64,000 nt of DNA from Bathymodiolus brooksi (Eukaryota; Mollusca; Bivalvia; Mytilida; Modiolidae). The DNA lies in assembly GCA_963680875.1 (NCBI GenBank), contig OY804584.1, forward strand, positions 97,732,031 through 97,796,030, written 5' to 3'. The notes beneath the pieces are model-generated. The model ran no database searches, had not been told where the DNA came from, and was given only the letters and a program-made list of their open reading frames with translations. Made by a program: the position numbers and the translations under genes. Positions 1-14,815 of this stretch are shown in pieces (position 1 is the first letter of the stretch; the number at the start of each line of letters is the position of its first letter).

Positions 1-3000
1 ACATGTGGGTTAACCGACTACTAGCGAGGAAGGTACAACATGTGGATTAACCGACTACTAGGAGGAAGGTACAACATGTGGGTTAACCGACTACTAGGAG
101 GAAGGTACAACATGTGGGTTAACCGACTACTAGCGAGGAAGGTACAACATATGGGTTAACCGACTACTAGGAGGAAGGTACAACATATGGATTAACTGAC
201 TACTAGCGAGGAAGGTACAACATGTGGGTTAACCGACAACTAGCGAGGAAGGTACAACATGTCGGTTAACCGACTACTAGCGAGGAAGGTACAACATGTC
301 GGTTAACCAACTACTAGCGAGGAAGGTACAACATGTGGGTTAACCGACTACTAGCGAGGAAGGTACAACATATGGGTTAACCGACTACTAGCGAGGAAGG
401 TACAACATGTGGGTTAACTGACTAATAGCGAGGAAGGTACAACATGTGGGTTAACTGACTACTAGCGAGGAAGGTACAACATATGGGTTAACTGACTACT
501 AGCGAGGAAGGTACAACATGTGGGTAATCCGACTACTAGCGAGGAAGGTACAACATGTGGGTTAACTGACTACTAGCGAGGAAGGTACAACATGTGGGTT
601 AACCGACTACTAGCAAGGAAGGTACAACATGTGGGTTAACTGACTACTAGCGAGGAAGGTACAAAATGTCGGTTAACCGACTACTAGCGAGGAAGGTACA
701 ACATGTGGGTTAACTGACTACTAGCGAGGAAGGTACAACATGTGGGTTAACCAACTACTAGCGAGGAAGGTACAACATGTCGGTTAACCGACTACTAGCG
801 AGGAAGGTACAACATGTGGGTTAACTGACTACTAGCGAGGAAGGTACAACATGTGAGTTAACTGACTCATAGCGAGGAAGGTACAACATGTCGGTTAACT
901 GACTACTAGCGAGGAAGGTACAACATGTGGGTTAACTGACTACTAGCGAGGAAGGTACAACATGTGGGTTAACTGACTACTAGCGAGGAAGGTACAACAT
1001 GTGGGTTAACTGACCACTAGGAGGAAGGTACAACATGTGGGTTAACTGACTACTAGCGAGGAAGGTACAACATGTGTGTTAACTGACTACTAGCGAGGAA
1101 GGTACAACATGTGGGTTAACTGATTACTAGCGAGGAAGGTACAACATGTGGGTTAACCGACTACTAGTGAGGAAGGTACAACATGTGGGTTAACTGACTA
1201 CTAGCGAGGAAGGTACAACATATCGGTTAACCGACTACTAGCGAGGAAGGTACAACATGTGGGTTAACTGACTACTAGCGAGGAAGGTACAACATGTGGG
1301 TTAACTGACTACTAGCGAGGAAGGTACAACATGTGGGTTAACCGACTACTAGAGAGGAAGGTACAACATGTGGGTTAACTGACTAATAGCGAGGAAGGTA
1401 CACCATGTGGGTTAACCGACTACTAGCGAGGAAGGTACAACATGTGGGTTAACTGACTACTAGCGAGGAAGGTACAAAATGTCGGTTAACCGACTACTAG
1501 CGAGGAAGGTACAACATGTGAGTTAACTGACTACTAGCGAGGAAGGTACAACATGTGGGTTAACCGACTACTAGCGAGGAAGGTACAACATGTCGGTTAA
1601 CCGACTACTAGCGAGGAAGGTACAACATGTGAGTTAACTGACTCATAGCGAGGAAGGTACAACATGTCGGTTAACTGACTACTAGCAAGGTAGGTACAAC
1701 ATGTGGGTTAACTGACTACTAGCGAGGAAGGTACAACATGTGGGTTAACTGACTACTAGCGAGGAAGGTACAACATGTGGGTTAACTGACCACTAGGAGG
1801 AAGGTACAACAGGTGGGTTAACCGACTACTAGCGAGGAAGGTACAACAGTGGGTTAACTGACTACTAGCGAGGAAGGTACAACATGTGGGTTAACTGACT
1901 ACTAGCGAGGAAGGTACAACATATCGGTTAGCCGACTACTAGCGAGGAAGGTACAACATGTGGGTTAACTGACTACTAGCGAGGAAGGTACAACATGTGG
2001 GTTAACTGACTACTAGCGAGGAAGGTACAACATGTGGGTTAACCGACTACTAGAGAGGAAGGTACAACTTGTGGGTTAACTGACTACTAGCGAGGAAGGT
2101 ACAACATGTGGGTTAACCGATTACTAGCGAGGAAGGTACAACATGTGGGCTAACTGACTACAAGCAAGTAAGGTACAACATGTGGGTTAACCGACTACTA
2201 GCGAGGAAGGTACAACATGTGGGTTAACTGACTACTAGCGAGGAAGGTACAACATTTGGGTTAACCGACTACTAGCGAGGAAGGTAAAACATGTGGGTTA
2301 ACTGACTACTAGCGAGGAAAGTACAACATGTGGGTTAACCGACTAATAGCGAGGAAGGTACAACATGTCGGTTAACTGACTACTAGCGAGGAAGGTACAA
2401 CATGTGGGTTAACCGACTACTAGCGAGGATTGTACAACATGTGGGTTAACTGACTACTAGCGAGGAAGGTACAACATGTGGGTTAACCGACTACTAGCGA
2501 GGAAGGTACAACATGTCGGTTAACCGACTACTAGCGAGGAAGGTACAACATGTGGGTTAATCGACTACTAGCGAGGAAGGTACAACATGTCGGTTAACCG
2601 ACTACTAGCGAGGAAGGTACAACATGTGGGTTAACCGACTACTAGCGAGGAAGTTACAACATGTGGGTTAACTGACTAAAAGCGAGGAAGGTACAACATG
2701 TCGGTTAACCGACTACTAGCGAGGAAGGTACAACATGTGGGTTAACCGACTACTAGCGAGGAAGGTACAACATGTGGGTTAACTGACTACTAGCGAGGAA
2801 GGTACAACATGTGGGTTAACCGACTACTAGCGAGGAAGGTACAACATGTGCGTTAACCGACTACTAGCGAGGAAGGTACAACATGTGGGTTAACCGACTA
2901 CTAGGAGGAAGGTACAACATGTGGGTTAACTGACTACTAGCGAGGAAGGTACAACATGTGGGTTAACCGACTACTAGCGAGGAAGGTACAACATGTGGGT

Positions 3001-5398
3001 TAACTGACTACTAGGAGGAAGGTACAACATGTGGGTTAACTGACTACTAGGAGGAAAGTACAACATGTGGGTTAATCGACTACTAGGAGGAAGGTACAAC
3101 ATGTGGGTTAACCGACTACTAGCGAGGAAGGTACAACATGTGGGTTAACCGACTACTAGCGAGGAAGGTACAACATGTGGGTTAACCGACTACTAGGAGG
3201 AAGGTACAACATGTGGGTTAACCGACTACTAGCGAGGAAGGTACAACATGTGGGTTAACCGACTACTAGCAAGGAAGGTACAACATGTGGGATAACTGAC
3301 TACTAGCGAGGAAGGTACAACATGTGAGTTAACTGACTACTAGCGAGGAAGGTACATGTCGGTTAACCGACTACTAGCGAGGAAGGTACAACATGTGGGT
3401 TAACTGACTACTAGCGAGGAAGGTACAACATGTGGGATAACTGACTACTAGCGAGGAAGGTACAACATGTCGGTTAACTGACTACTAGCGAGGAAGGTAC
3501 AACATGTGGGTTAATTGACTACTAGCGAGGAAGGTACAAGATGTGGGTTAACTGACTACTAGCGAGGAAGGTACAACATGTGGGTTAACTGACTACTAGG
3601 AGGAAGGTACAACATGTGGGTTAACCGACTACTAGGAGGAAGGTACAACATGTGGGTTAACTGACTACTAGGAGGAAGGTACAACATGTGGGTTAACTGA
3701 CTACTAGGAGGAAGGTACAACATGTGGGTTAACCGACTACTAGCGAGGAAGGTACAACATGTGGGTTAACTGACAACTAACGAGGAAGGTACAACATGTG
3801 GGTTAACCGACTACTAGCGTGGAAGGTACAACATGTGGGTTAACTGACTACTAGCGAGGAAGGTACAACATGTCGGTTAACCGACTACTAGCGAGGAAGA
3901 TACAACATGTGGGTTAACTGACTACTAGCGAGGAAGGTACAACATGTGGGTTAACTGACTACTAGCAAGGAAGGTACAACATGTGGGTTAACCGACTACT
4001 AGCGAGGAAGGTATAACATGTCGGTTAACCGACTACTAGCGAGGAAGGTACAACATGTGGGTTAACTGACTACTAGCGAGGAAGGTACAACATGTGGGTT
4101 AACTGACTACTAGCGAGGAAGGTACAACATGTGGGTTAACTGACTACTAGCGAGGAAGGTACAACATGTGGGTTAACTGACTACTAGGAGGAAGGTACAT
4201 CATGTGGGTTAACCGACTACTAGAGAGTAAGGTACAACATGTGGGTTAACTGACTACTAGCGAGGAAAGTACAACATGTGGGTTAACCGACTACTAGCGA
4301 GGAAGGTACAACATGTGGGTTAACCGACTACTAGCAAGGAAGGTACAACATGTGGGTTAACCGACTACTAGCGAGGAAGGTACAACATGTGGGTTAACTG
4401 ACTACTAGCGAGGAAGGTACAACATGTGGGTTAACCGACTACTAGCGAGGAAGGTACAACATGTCGGTTAACCGACTACTAGTGAGGAAGGTACAACATG
4501 TGGGTTAACCGACTACTAGCGAGGAAGGTACAACTTGTGGGTTAACTGACTACTAGCGAGGAAGGTACAACATGTGGGTTAACCGACTACTAGCGAGGAA
4601 GGTACAACATGTGGGTTAACTGACTACTAGCGAGGAAGGTACAACATGTGGGTTAACCGACTACTAGCGAGGAAGGTACAACATGTGGGTTAACCGTCTA
4701 CTAGCGAGGAAAGTACAACATGTGGGTTAACTGACTACTAGCGAGGAAGGTACAACATGTGGGTTAACCAACTACTAGCGAGGAAGGTACAACATGTGGG
4801 TTAACCGACTACTAGCGAGGAAGGTACAACATGTGGGTTAACTGACTACTAGCGAGGAAGGTACAACATGTGAGTTAACTGACTCATAGCGAGGAAGGTA
4901 CAACATGTCGGTTAACTGACTACTAGCGAGGAAGGTACAACATGTGGGTTAACTGACTACTAGCGAGGAAGGTACAACATGTGGGTTAACTGACTACTAG
5001 CGAGGAAGGTACAACATGTGGGTTAACTGACCACTAGGAGGAAGGTACAACATGTGGGTTAACTGACTACTAGCGAGGAAGGTACAACATGTGTGTTAAC
5101 TGACTACTAGCGAGGAAGGTACAACATGTGGGTTAACTGATTACTAGCGAGGAAGGTACAACATGTGGGTTAACCGACTACTAGTGAGGAAGGTACAACA
5201 TGTGGGTTAACTGACTACTAGCGAGGAAGGTACAACATATCGGTTAACCGACTACTAGCGAGGAAGGTACAACATGTGGGTTAACTGACTACTAGCGAGG
5301 AAGGTACAACATGTGGGTTAACTGACTACTAGCGAGGAAGGTACAACATGTGCGTTAACCGACTACTAGAGAGGAAGGTACAACATGTGGGTTAACTG

Positions 5399-8300
5399 AC
5401 TAATAGCGAGGAAGGTACACCATGTGGGTTAACCGATTACTAGCGAGGAAGGTACAACATGTGGGTTAACTGACTACTAGCGAGGAAGGTACAACATGTC
5501 GGTTAACCGACTACTAGCGAGGAAGGTACAACATGTGAGTTAACTGACTACTAGCGAGGAAGGTACAACATGTGGGTTAACCGACTACTAGCGAGGAAGG
5601 TACAACATGTCGGTTAACCGACTACTAGCGAGGAAGGTACAACATGTGGGTTAACTGACTACTAGCGAGGAAGGTACAACATGTGAGTTAACTGACTCAT
5701 AGCGAGGAAGGTACAACATGTCGGTTAACTGACTACTAGCGAGGAAGGTACAACATGTGGGTTAACTGACTACTAGCGAGGAAGGTACAACATGTGGGTT
5801 AACTGACTACTAGCAAGGAAGGTACAACATGTGGGTTAACTGACCACTAGGAGGAAGGTACAACATGTGGGTTAACCGACTACTAGCGAGGAAGGTACAA
5901 CATGTGGGTTAACTGACTACTAGCGAGGAAGGTACAACATGTAGGTTAACTGATTACTAGTGAGGAAGGTACAACATGTGGGTTAATCGACTACTAGCGA
6001 GGAAGGTACAACATGTGGGTTAACTGACTACTAGCGAGGAAGGTACAACATATCGGTTAACCGACTACTAGCGAGGAAGGTACAACATGTGGGTTAACTG
6101 ACTACTAGCGAGGAAGGTACAACATGTGGGCTAACTGACTACTAGCGAGGAAGGTACAACATGTGGGTTAACCGACTACTAGAGAGGAAGGTACAACATG
6201 TGAGCTAACTGACTACTAGCGAGGAAGGTACAACATGTGGGTTAACCGACTACTAGCGAGGAAGGTACAACATGTCGGTTAACCGACTACTAGCGAGGAA
6301 GGTACAACATGTGGGTTAACTGACTACTAGCGAGGAAGGTACAACATGTGAGTTAACTGACTCATAGCGAGGAAGGTACAACATGTCGGTTAACTGACTA
6401 CTAGCGAGGAAGGTACAACATGTGGGTTAACTGACTACTAGCGAGGAAGGTACAACATGTGGGTTAACTGACTACTAGCGAGGAAGGTACAACATGTGGG
6501 TTAACTGACCACTAGGAGGAAGGTACAACATGTGGGTTAACCGACTACTAGCGAGGAAGGTACAACATGTGGGTTAACTGACTACTAGCGAGGAAGGTAC
6601 AACATGTGGGTTAACTGATTACTAGCGAGGAAGGTACAACATGTGGGTTAACCGACTACTAGCGAGGAAGGTACAACATGTGGGTTAACTGACTACTAGC
6701 GAGGAAGGTACAACATATCGGTTAACCGACTACTAGCGAGGAAGGTACAACATGTGGGTTAACTGACTACTAGCGAGGAAGGTACAACATGTGGGTTAAC
6801 TGACTACTAGCGAGGAAGGTACAACATGTGGGTTAACCGACTACTAGAGAGGAAGGTACAACTTGTGGGTTAACTGACTACTAGCGAGGAAGGTACAACA
6901 TGTGGGTTAACCGATTACTAGCGAGGAAGGTACAACATGTGGGTTAACTGACTACAAGCAAGGAAGGTACAACATGTGGGTTAACCGACTACTAGCGAGG
7001 AAGGTACAACATGTGGGTTAACTGACTACTAGCGAGGAAGGTACAACATTTGGGTTAACCGACTACTAGCGAGGAAGGTAAAACATGTGGGTTAACTGAC
7101 TACTAGCGAGGAAAGTACAACATGTGGGTTAACCGACTAATAGCGAGGAAGGTACAACATGTCGGTTAACCGACTACTAGCGAGGAAGGTACAACATGTG
7201 GGTTAACCGACTACTAGCGAGGAAGGTACAACATGTCGGTTAACCGACTACTAGCGAGGAAGGTACAACATGTGGGTTAACCGACTACTAGCGAGGAAGG
7301 TACAACATGTGGGTTAACTGACTACTAGCGAGGAAGGTACAACATGTCGGTTAACCGACTACTAGCGAGGAAGGTACAACATGTCGGTTAACCGACTACT
7401 AGCGAGGAAGGTACAACATGTCGGTTAACCGACTACTAGCGAGGAAGGTACAACATGTCGGTTAACCGACTACTAGCGAGGAAGGTACAACATGTGGGTT
7501 AACCGACTACTAGCAAGGAAGTTACAACATGTGGGTTAACTGACTACTAGCGAGGAAGGTACAACATGTGGGTTAACCGACTACTAGCGAGGAAGGTACA
7601 ACATGTGGGTTAACCGACTACTAGCGAGGAAGGTACAACATGTTGGTTAACCGACTACTAGCGAGGAAGGTACAACATGTGGGTTAACTGACTACTAGCG
7701 AGGAAGGTACAACATGTGGGTTAACCGACTACTAGCGAGGAAGGTACAACATGTGGGTTAACCGACTACTAGCGAGGAAGGTACAACATGTGGGTTAACC
7801 GACTACTAGGAGGAAGGTACAACATGTGGGTTAACCGACTACTAGGAGGAAGGTACAACATGTGGGTTAACTGACTACTAGGAGGAAGGTACAACATGTC
7901 GGTTAACCGACTACTAGGAGGAAGGTACAACATGTGGGTTAACTGACTACTAGGAGGAAGGTACAACATGTGGGTTAACTGACTACTAGGAGGAAGGTAC
8001 AACATGTGGGTTAACTGACTACTAGCAAGGAAGGTACAACATGTGGGCTAACCGACTACTAGGAGGAAGGTACAACATGTGGGTTAACCGACTACTAGCG
8101 AGGAAGGTACAACATGTGGGTTAACCGACTACTAGCGAGGAAGGTATAACATGTGGGTTAACCGACTACTAGGAGGAAGGTACAACATGTGGGTTAACCG
8201 ACTACTAGCGAGGAAGGTACAACATGTGGGTTAACCGACTACTAGGGAGGAAGGTACAACATGTGGGTTAACCGACTACTAGGAGGAAGGTACAACATGT

Positions 8301-9120
8301 GGGTTAACCGACTACTAGGAGGAAGGTACAACATGTGGGTTAACCGACTACTAGCGAGGAAGGTACAACATGTGGGTTAACCGACTACTAGGAGGAAGGT
8401 ACAACATGTGGGTTAACCGACTACTAGCGAGGAAGGTACAACATGTGGGTTAACCGACTACTAGCGAGGAAGGTACACCATGTCGGTTAACCGACTACTA
8501 GCGAGGAAGGTACAACATGTCGGTTAACCGACTACTAGCGAGGAAGGTACAACATGTCGGTTAACCGACTACTAGCGAGGAAGGTACAACATGTGGGTTA
8601 ACCGACTACTAGCGAGGAAGGTACAACATGTGGGTTAACTGACTACTAGCGAGGAAGGTACAACATGTGGGTTAACCGACTACTAGCGAGGAAGGTACAA
8701 CATGTGGGTTAACTGACTACTAGCGAGGAAGGTACAACATGTGGGTTAACTGACTACTAGCGAGGAAGGTACAACATGTGGGTTAACCGACTACTAGCGA
8801 GGAAGGTACAACATGTGGGTTAACTGACTACTAGCGAGGAAGGTACACCATGTGGGTTAACCGACTACTAGCGAGGAAGGTACAACATGTGGGTTAACCG
8901 ACTACTAGCGAGGAAGGTACAACATGTGGGTTAACCGACTACTAGCGAGGAAGGTACAACATGTGGGTTAACCGACTACTAGGAGGAAGGTACAACATGT
9001 GGGCTAACCGACTACTAGCGAGGAAGGTACAACATGTGGGTTAACCGACTACTAGGAGGAAGGTACAACATGTGGGTTAACCGACTACTAGCAAGGAAGG
9101 TACAACATGTGGGTTAACTG
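5399..9120. repeat. Higher-order satellite block, copy 1 (3722 bp)
   Basis: Within the 37-bp array this 3722-bp block of about 100 units recurs directly as the next block (9121-12842). Rare variants recur at exactly this offset: CACCATG at 5418 and 9140, GACTCATAG at 5695/9417 and 6361/10083, and a six-unit run of 36-bp variants at 7769 and 11491. Sampled lines are identical between copies. A more diverged relation links 864-1410 to 4881-5427 at an offset of 4017. Confidence 0.9.
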
Positions 9121-12100
9121 ACTAATAGCGAGGAAGGTACACCATGTGGGTTAACCGATTACTAGCGAGGAAGGTACAACATGTGGGTTAACTGACTACT
9201 AGCGAGGAAGGTACAACATGTCGGTTAACCGACTACTAGCGAGGAAGGTACAACATGTGAGTTAACTGACTACTAGCGAGGAAGGTACAACATGTGGGTT
9301 AACCGACTACTAGCGAGGAAGGTACAACATGTCGGTTAACCGACTACTAGCGAGGAAGGTACAACATGTGGGTTAACTGACTACTAGCGAGGAAGGTACA
9401 ACATGTGAGTTAACTGACTCATAGCGAGGAAGGTACAACATGTCGGTTAACTGACTACTAGCGAGGAAGGTACAACATGTGGGTTAACTGACTACTAGCG
9501 AGGAAGGTACAACATGTGGGTTAACTGACTACTAGCAAGGAAGGTACAACATGTGGGTTAACTGACCACTAGGAGGAAGGTACAACATGTGGGTTAACCG
9601 ACTACTAGCGAGGAAGGTACAACATGTGGGTTAACTGACTACTAGCGAGGAAGGTACAACATGTAGGTTAACTGATTACTAGTGAGGAAGGTACAACATG
9701 TGGGTTAATCGACTACTAGCGAGGAAGGTACAACATGTGGGTTAACTGACTACTAGCGAGGAAGGTACAACATATCGGTTAACCGACTACTAGCGAGGAA
9801 GGTACAACATGTGGGTTAACTGACTACTAGCGAGGAAGGTACAACATGTGGGCTAACTGACTACTAGCGAGGAAGGTACAACATGTGGGTTAACCGACTA
9901 CTAGAGAGGAAGGTACAACATGTGAGCTAACTGACTACTAGCGAGGAAGGTACAACATGTGGGTTAACCGACTACTAGCGAGGAAGGTACAACATGTCGG
10001 TTAACCGACTACTAGCGAGGAAGGTACAACATGTGGGTTAACTGACTACTAGCGAGGAAGGTACAACATGTGAGTTAACTGACTCATAGCGAGGAAGGTA
10101 CAACATGTCGGTTAACTGACTACTAGCGAGGAAGGTACAACATGTGGGTTAACTGACTACTAGCGAGGAAGGTACAACATGTGGGTTAACTGACTACTAG
10201 CGAGGAAGGTACAACATGTGGGTTAACTGACCACTAGGAGGAAGGTACAACATGTGGGTTAACCGACTACTAGCGAGGAAGGTACAACATGTGGGTTAAC
10301 TGACTACTAGCGAGGAAGGTACAACATGTGGGTTAACTGATTACTAGCGAGGAAGGTACAACATGTGGGTTAACCGACTACTAGCGAGGAAGGTACAACA
10401 TGTGGGTTAACTGACTACTAGCGAGGAAGGTACAACATATCGGTTAACCGACTACTAGCGAGGAAGGTACAACATGTGGGTTAACTGACTACTAGCGAGG
10501 AAGGTACAACATGTGGGTTAACTGACTACTAGCGAGGAAGGTACAACATGTGGGTTAACCGACTACTAGAGAGGAAGGTACAACTTGTGGGTTAACTGAC
10601 TACTAGCGAGGAAGGTACAACATGTGGGTTAACCGATTACTAGCGAGGAAGGTACAACATGTGGGTTAACTGACTACAAGCAAGGAAGGTACAACATGTG
10701 GGTTAACCGACTACTAGCGAGGAAGGTACAACATGTGGGTTAACTGACTACTAGCGAGGAAGGTACAACATTTGGGTTAACCGACTACTAGCGAGGAAGG
10801 TAAAACATGTGGGTTAACTGACTACTAGCGAGGAAAGTACAACATGTGGGTTAACCGACTAATAGCGAGGAAGGTACAACATGTCGGTTAACCGACTACT
10901 AGCGAGGAAGGTACAACATGTGGGTTAACCGACTACTAGCGAGGAAGGTACAACATGTCGGTTAACCGACTACTAGCGAGGAAGGTACAACATGTGGGTT
11001 AACCGACTACTAGCGAGGAAGGTACAACATGTGGGTTAACTGACTACTAGCGAGGAAGGTACAACATGTCGGTTAACCGACTACTAGCGAGGAAGGTACA
11101 ACATGTCGGTTAACCGACTACTAGCGAGGAAGGTACAACATGTCGGTTAACCGACTACTAGCGAGGAAGGTACAACATGTCGGTTAACCGACTACTAGCG
11201 AGGAAGGTACAACATGTGGGTTAACCGACTACTAGCAAGGAAGTTACAACATGTGGGTTAACTGACTACTAGCGAGGAAGGTACAACATGTGGGTTAACC
11301 GACTACTAGCGAGGAAGGTACAACATGTGGGTTAACCGACTACTAGCGAGGAAGGTACAACATGTTGGTTAACCGACTACTAGCGAGGAAGGTACAACAT
11401 GTGGGTTAACTGACTACTAGCGAGGAAGGTACAACATGTGGGTTAACCGACTACTAGCGAGGAAGGTACAACATGTGGGTTAACCGACTACTAGCGAGGA
11501 AGGTACAACATGTGGGTTAACCGACTACTAGGAGGAAGGTACAACATGTGGGTTAACCGACTACTAGGAGGAAGGTACAACATGTGGGTTAACTGACTAC
11601 TAGGAGGAAGGTACAACATGTCGGTTAACCGACTACTAGGAGGAAGGTACAACATGTGGGTTAACTGACTACTAGGAGGAAGGTACAACATGTGGGTTAA
11701 CTGACTACTAGGAGGAAGGTACAACATGTGGGTTAACTGACTACTAGCAAGGAAGGTACAACATGTGGGCTAACCGACTACTAGGAGGAAGGTACAACAT
11801 GTGGGTTAACCGACTACTAGCGAGGAAGGTACAACATGTGGGTTAACCGACTACTAGCGAGGAAGGTATAACATGTGGGTTAACCGACTACTAGGAGGAA
11901 GGTACAACATGTGGGTTAACCGACTACTAGCGAGGAAGGTACAACATGTGGGTTAACCGACTACTAGGGAGGAAGGTACAACATGTGGGTTAACCGACTA
12001 CTAGGAGGAAGGTACAACATGTGGGTTAACCGACTACTAGGAGGAAGGTACAACATGTGGGTTAACCGACTACTAGCGAGGAAGGTACAACATGTGGGTT

Positions 12101-12842
12101 AACCGACTACTAGGAGGAAGGTACAACATGTGGGTTAACCGACTACTAGCGAGGAAGGTACAACATGTGGGTTAACCGACTACTAGCGAGGAAGGTACAC
12201 CATGTCGGTTAACCGACTACTAGCGAGGAAGGTACAACATGTCGGTTAACCGACTACTAGCGAGGAAGGTACAACATGTCGGTTAACCGACTACTAGCGA
12301 GGAAGGTACAACATGTGGGTTAACCGACTACTAGCGAGGAAGGTACAACATGTGGGTTAACTGACTACTAGCGAGGAAGGTACAACATGTGGGTTAACCG
12401 ACTACTAGCGAGGAAGGTACAACATGTGGGTTAACTGACTACTAGCGAGGAAGGTACAACATGTGGGTTAACTGACTACTAGCGAGGAAGGTACAACATG
12501 TGGGTTAACCGACTACTAGCGAGGAAGGTACAACATGTGGGTTAACTGACTACTAGCGAGGAAGGTACACCATGTGGGTTAACCGACTACTAGCGAGGAA
12601 GGTACAACATGTGGGTTAACCGACTACTAGCGAGGAAGGTACAACATGTGGGTTAACCGACTACTAGCGAGGAAGGTACAACATGTGGGTTAACCGACTA
12701 CTAGGAGGAAGGTACAACATGTGGGCTAACCGACTACTAGCGAGGAAGGTACAACATGTGGGTTAACCGACTACTAGGAGGAAGGTACAACATGTGGGTT
12801 AACCGACTACTAGCAAGGAAGGTACAACATGTGGGTTAACTG
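9121..12842. repeat. Higher-order satellite block, copy 2 (3722 bp)
   Basis: Direct second copy of the preceding block. It begins at the same ACTAATAGCGAGG variant and stops matching where unit variants change (ACTACTAGTGAGG at about 12842). Near-identity implies recent duplication of about 100 units at once, or an assembly duplication. Confidence 0.9.
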
Positions 12843-14306
12843 ACTACTAGTGAGGAAGGTACAACATGTGGGTTAACCGACTACTAGCGAGGAAGGTACA
12901 ACATGTGGGTTAACCGACTACTAGCGAGGAAGGTACAACATGTGGGTTAACCGACTACTAGGAGGAAGGTACAACATGTGGGTTAACTGACTACTAGCGA
13001 GGAAGGTACAACATGTGGGTTAACCGACTACTAGTGAGGAATGTACAACATGTGGGTTAACCGACTACTAGCGAGGAAGGTACAACATGTGGGTTAACCG
13101 ACTACTAGGAGGAAGGTACAACATGTGGGTTAACCGACTACTAGCGAGGAAGGTACAACATGTGGGTTAACCGACTACTAGCGAGGAAGGTACACCATGT
13201 GAGTTAACCGACTACTAGCGAGGAAGGATGTGGGTTAACTGACTACTAGCGAGGAAGGTACAACATGTGGGTTAACCGACTACTAGGAGGAAGGTACAAC
13301 ATGTGGGTTAACCGACTACTAGCGAGGAAGGTATAACATGTGGGTTAACCGACTACTAGCGAGGAAGGTACAACATGTGGGTTAACCGACTACTAGCGAG
13401 GAAGGTACAACATGTGGGTTAACCGACTACTAGGAGGAAGGTACAACATGTGGGTTAACCGACTACTAGCGAGGAAGGTACAACATGTGGGTTAACCGAC
13501 TACTAGCGAGGAAGGTACAACATGTGGGTTAACCGACTACTAGCAAGGAAGGTACAACATGTGGGTTAACCGACTACTAGCGAGGAAGGTACAACATGTG
13601 GGTTAACCGACTACTAGCGAGGAAGGTACAACATGTGGGTTTACCGACTACTAGCGAGGAAGGTACAACATGTGGGTTAACCGACTACTAGCGAGGAAGG
13701 TACAACATGTGGGTTAACCGACTACTAGCGAGGAAGGTACAACATGTGAGTTAACCGACTACTAGCGAGGAAGGTACAACATGTGGGTTAACCGACTACT
13801 AGCGAGGAAGGTACAACATGTGGGTTAACTGACTACTAGTGAGGAAGGTACAACATGTGGGTTAACCGACTACTAACGAGGAAGGTACAACATGTGGGTT
13901 AACCGACTACTAGCGAGGAAGGTACAACATGTGGGTTAACCATCTTCTAGCGAGGAAGGTACAACATGTGGGTTAACCGACTACTAGCGAGGAAGGTACA
14001 ACATGTGGGTTAACCGACTACTAGCGAGGAAGGTACAGCATGAGGGTTAACCGACTACTAGCGAGGAAGGTACAACATGTGGGTTAACCGACTACTAGCG
14101 AGGAAGGTACAACATGTGAGTTAACTGACTACTAGCGAGGAAGGTACAACATGTGAGTTAACTGACTACTAGCGAGGAAGGTACAACATGTGGGTTAACT
14201 GACTACTAGCGAGGAAGGTACAACATGTGGGTTAACTGACTACTAGCGAGGAAGGTACAACATATGGGTTAACTGACTACTAGCGAGGAAGGTACAACAT
14301 TTGGGT

Positions 14307-14815
14307 TTTCTATACGTGCTATGTACTTTTTATGTAACACTTATTGAGCAATAAGCTCTCAACTACAATCTGATATTTTTTTGTTTTAATCCACAAGTGA
14401 GAAGTCAAATAATAGGGAAGTTATGCTTATGGTGTTTAACGCCACTTTCAACAATATTTCAGTTATAACCTGGTGATGCAAAACCACTGACAAACTTTAT
14501 CACATAATGTTGTATCAATTCCACTTTTCCAGTAATTTTCTGCATTCTTTATGAAACTCTTGAAACTCTTGTATGATTTCAATAAGGTTCTCCGCCTAAC
14601 ATATATTGATCATATCCAACAGTAGATATTAGTTATGAGGAAATGCAGTTTCAGTTGTAATGTCGATATGCTTGCTGCAAAAACACATGGAAAAAACATT
14701 CAGGAGTAAATAAGGACAGTCATTTATTACGTTTTCACGGTAAGTGATAAGATAAATTTATAAACACGAACAGGCGTGTCAATTTAACCCGTTAAGCTAT
14801 ACATACATGGTAGCA
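14307..14815. other. Unique-looking spacer with a SINE-tail fragment
   Basis: No coding sequence is visible. Positions 14429-14505 match the shared 3-prime domain of several SINE-like copies here (GTTTAACGCCACTTTCAACA, then ATATTTCAGTTATA and ACTGACAAACTTTATCAC). The rest shows nothing recognisable. Confidence 0.5.

Larger units (their letters stand above)
1..14306. repeat. 37-bp satellite array, about 388 copies
   Basis: The first 14.3 kb is an uninterrupted head-to-tail array of a 37-bp unit built around GAGGAAGGTACAACATGTGG and GTTAACCGACTACTAGC. A 36-bp form lacks one C (CTAGGAGG instead of CTAGCGAGG). Common variable sites are CCGAC or CTGAC, GTGGG or GTCGG, and rarer private variants such as GACTCATAG and CACCATG. 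There is no unique spacer between units, which rules out CRISPR. The left edge lies outside the window. The right edge breaks off at ACATTTGGGTTTTC near 14306. Open frames inside it are repeat artefacts. Confidence 0.98.

Noticed and set aside
7769..8005. Protein-coding gene with 12-residue repeats (also at 11491-11727)
   Set aside because: It is an artefact of adjacent 36-bp satellite variants and is identical in both higher-order blocks. No start context, splice sites or unique sequence.
1..14306. CRISPR-like array of 36/37-bp repeats
   Set aside because: Units abut directly with no unique spacers, and the rest of the window is animal DNA with spliced genes.
1..14306. Telomeric repeat, because each unit holds GGGTTA
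   Set aside because: The hexamer occurs once per 37-bp unit within unrelated sequence. There is no TTAGGG tandem run.
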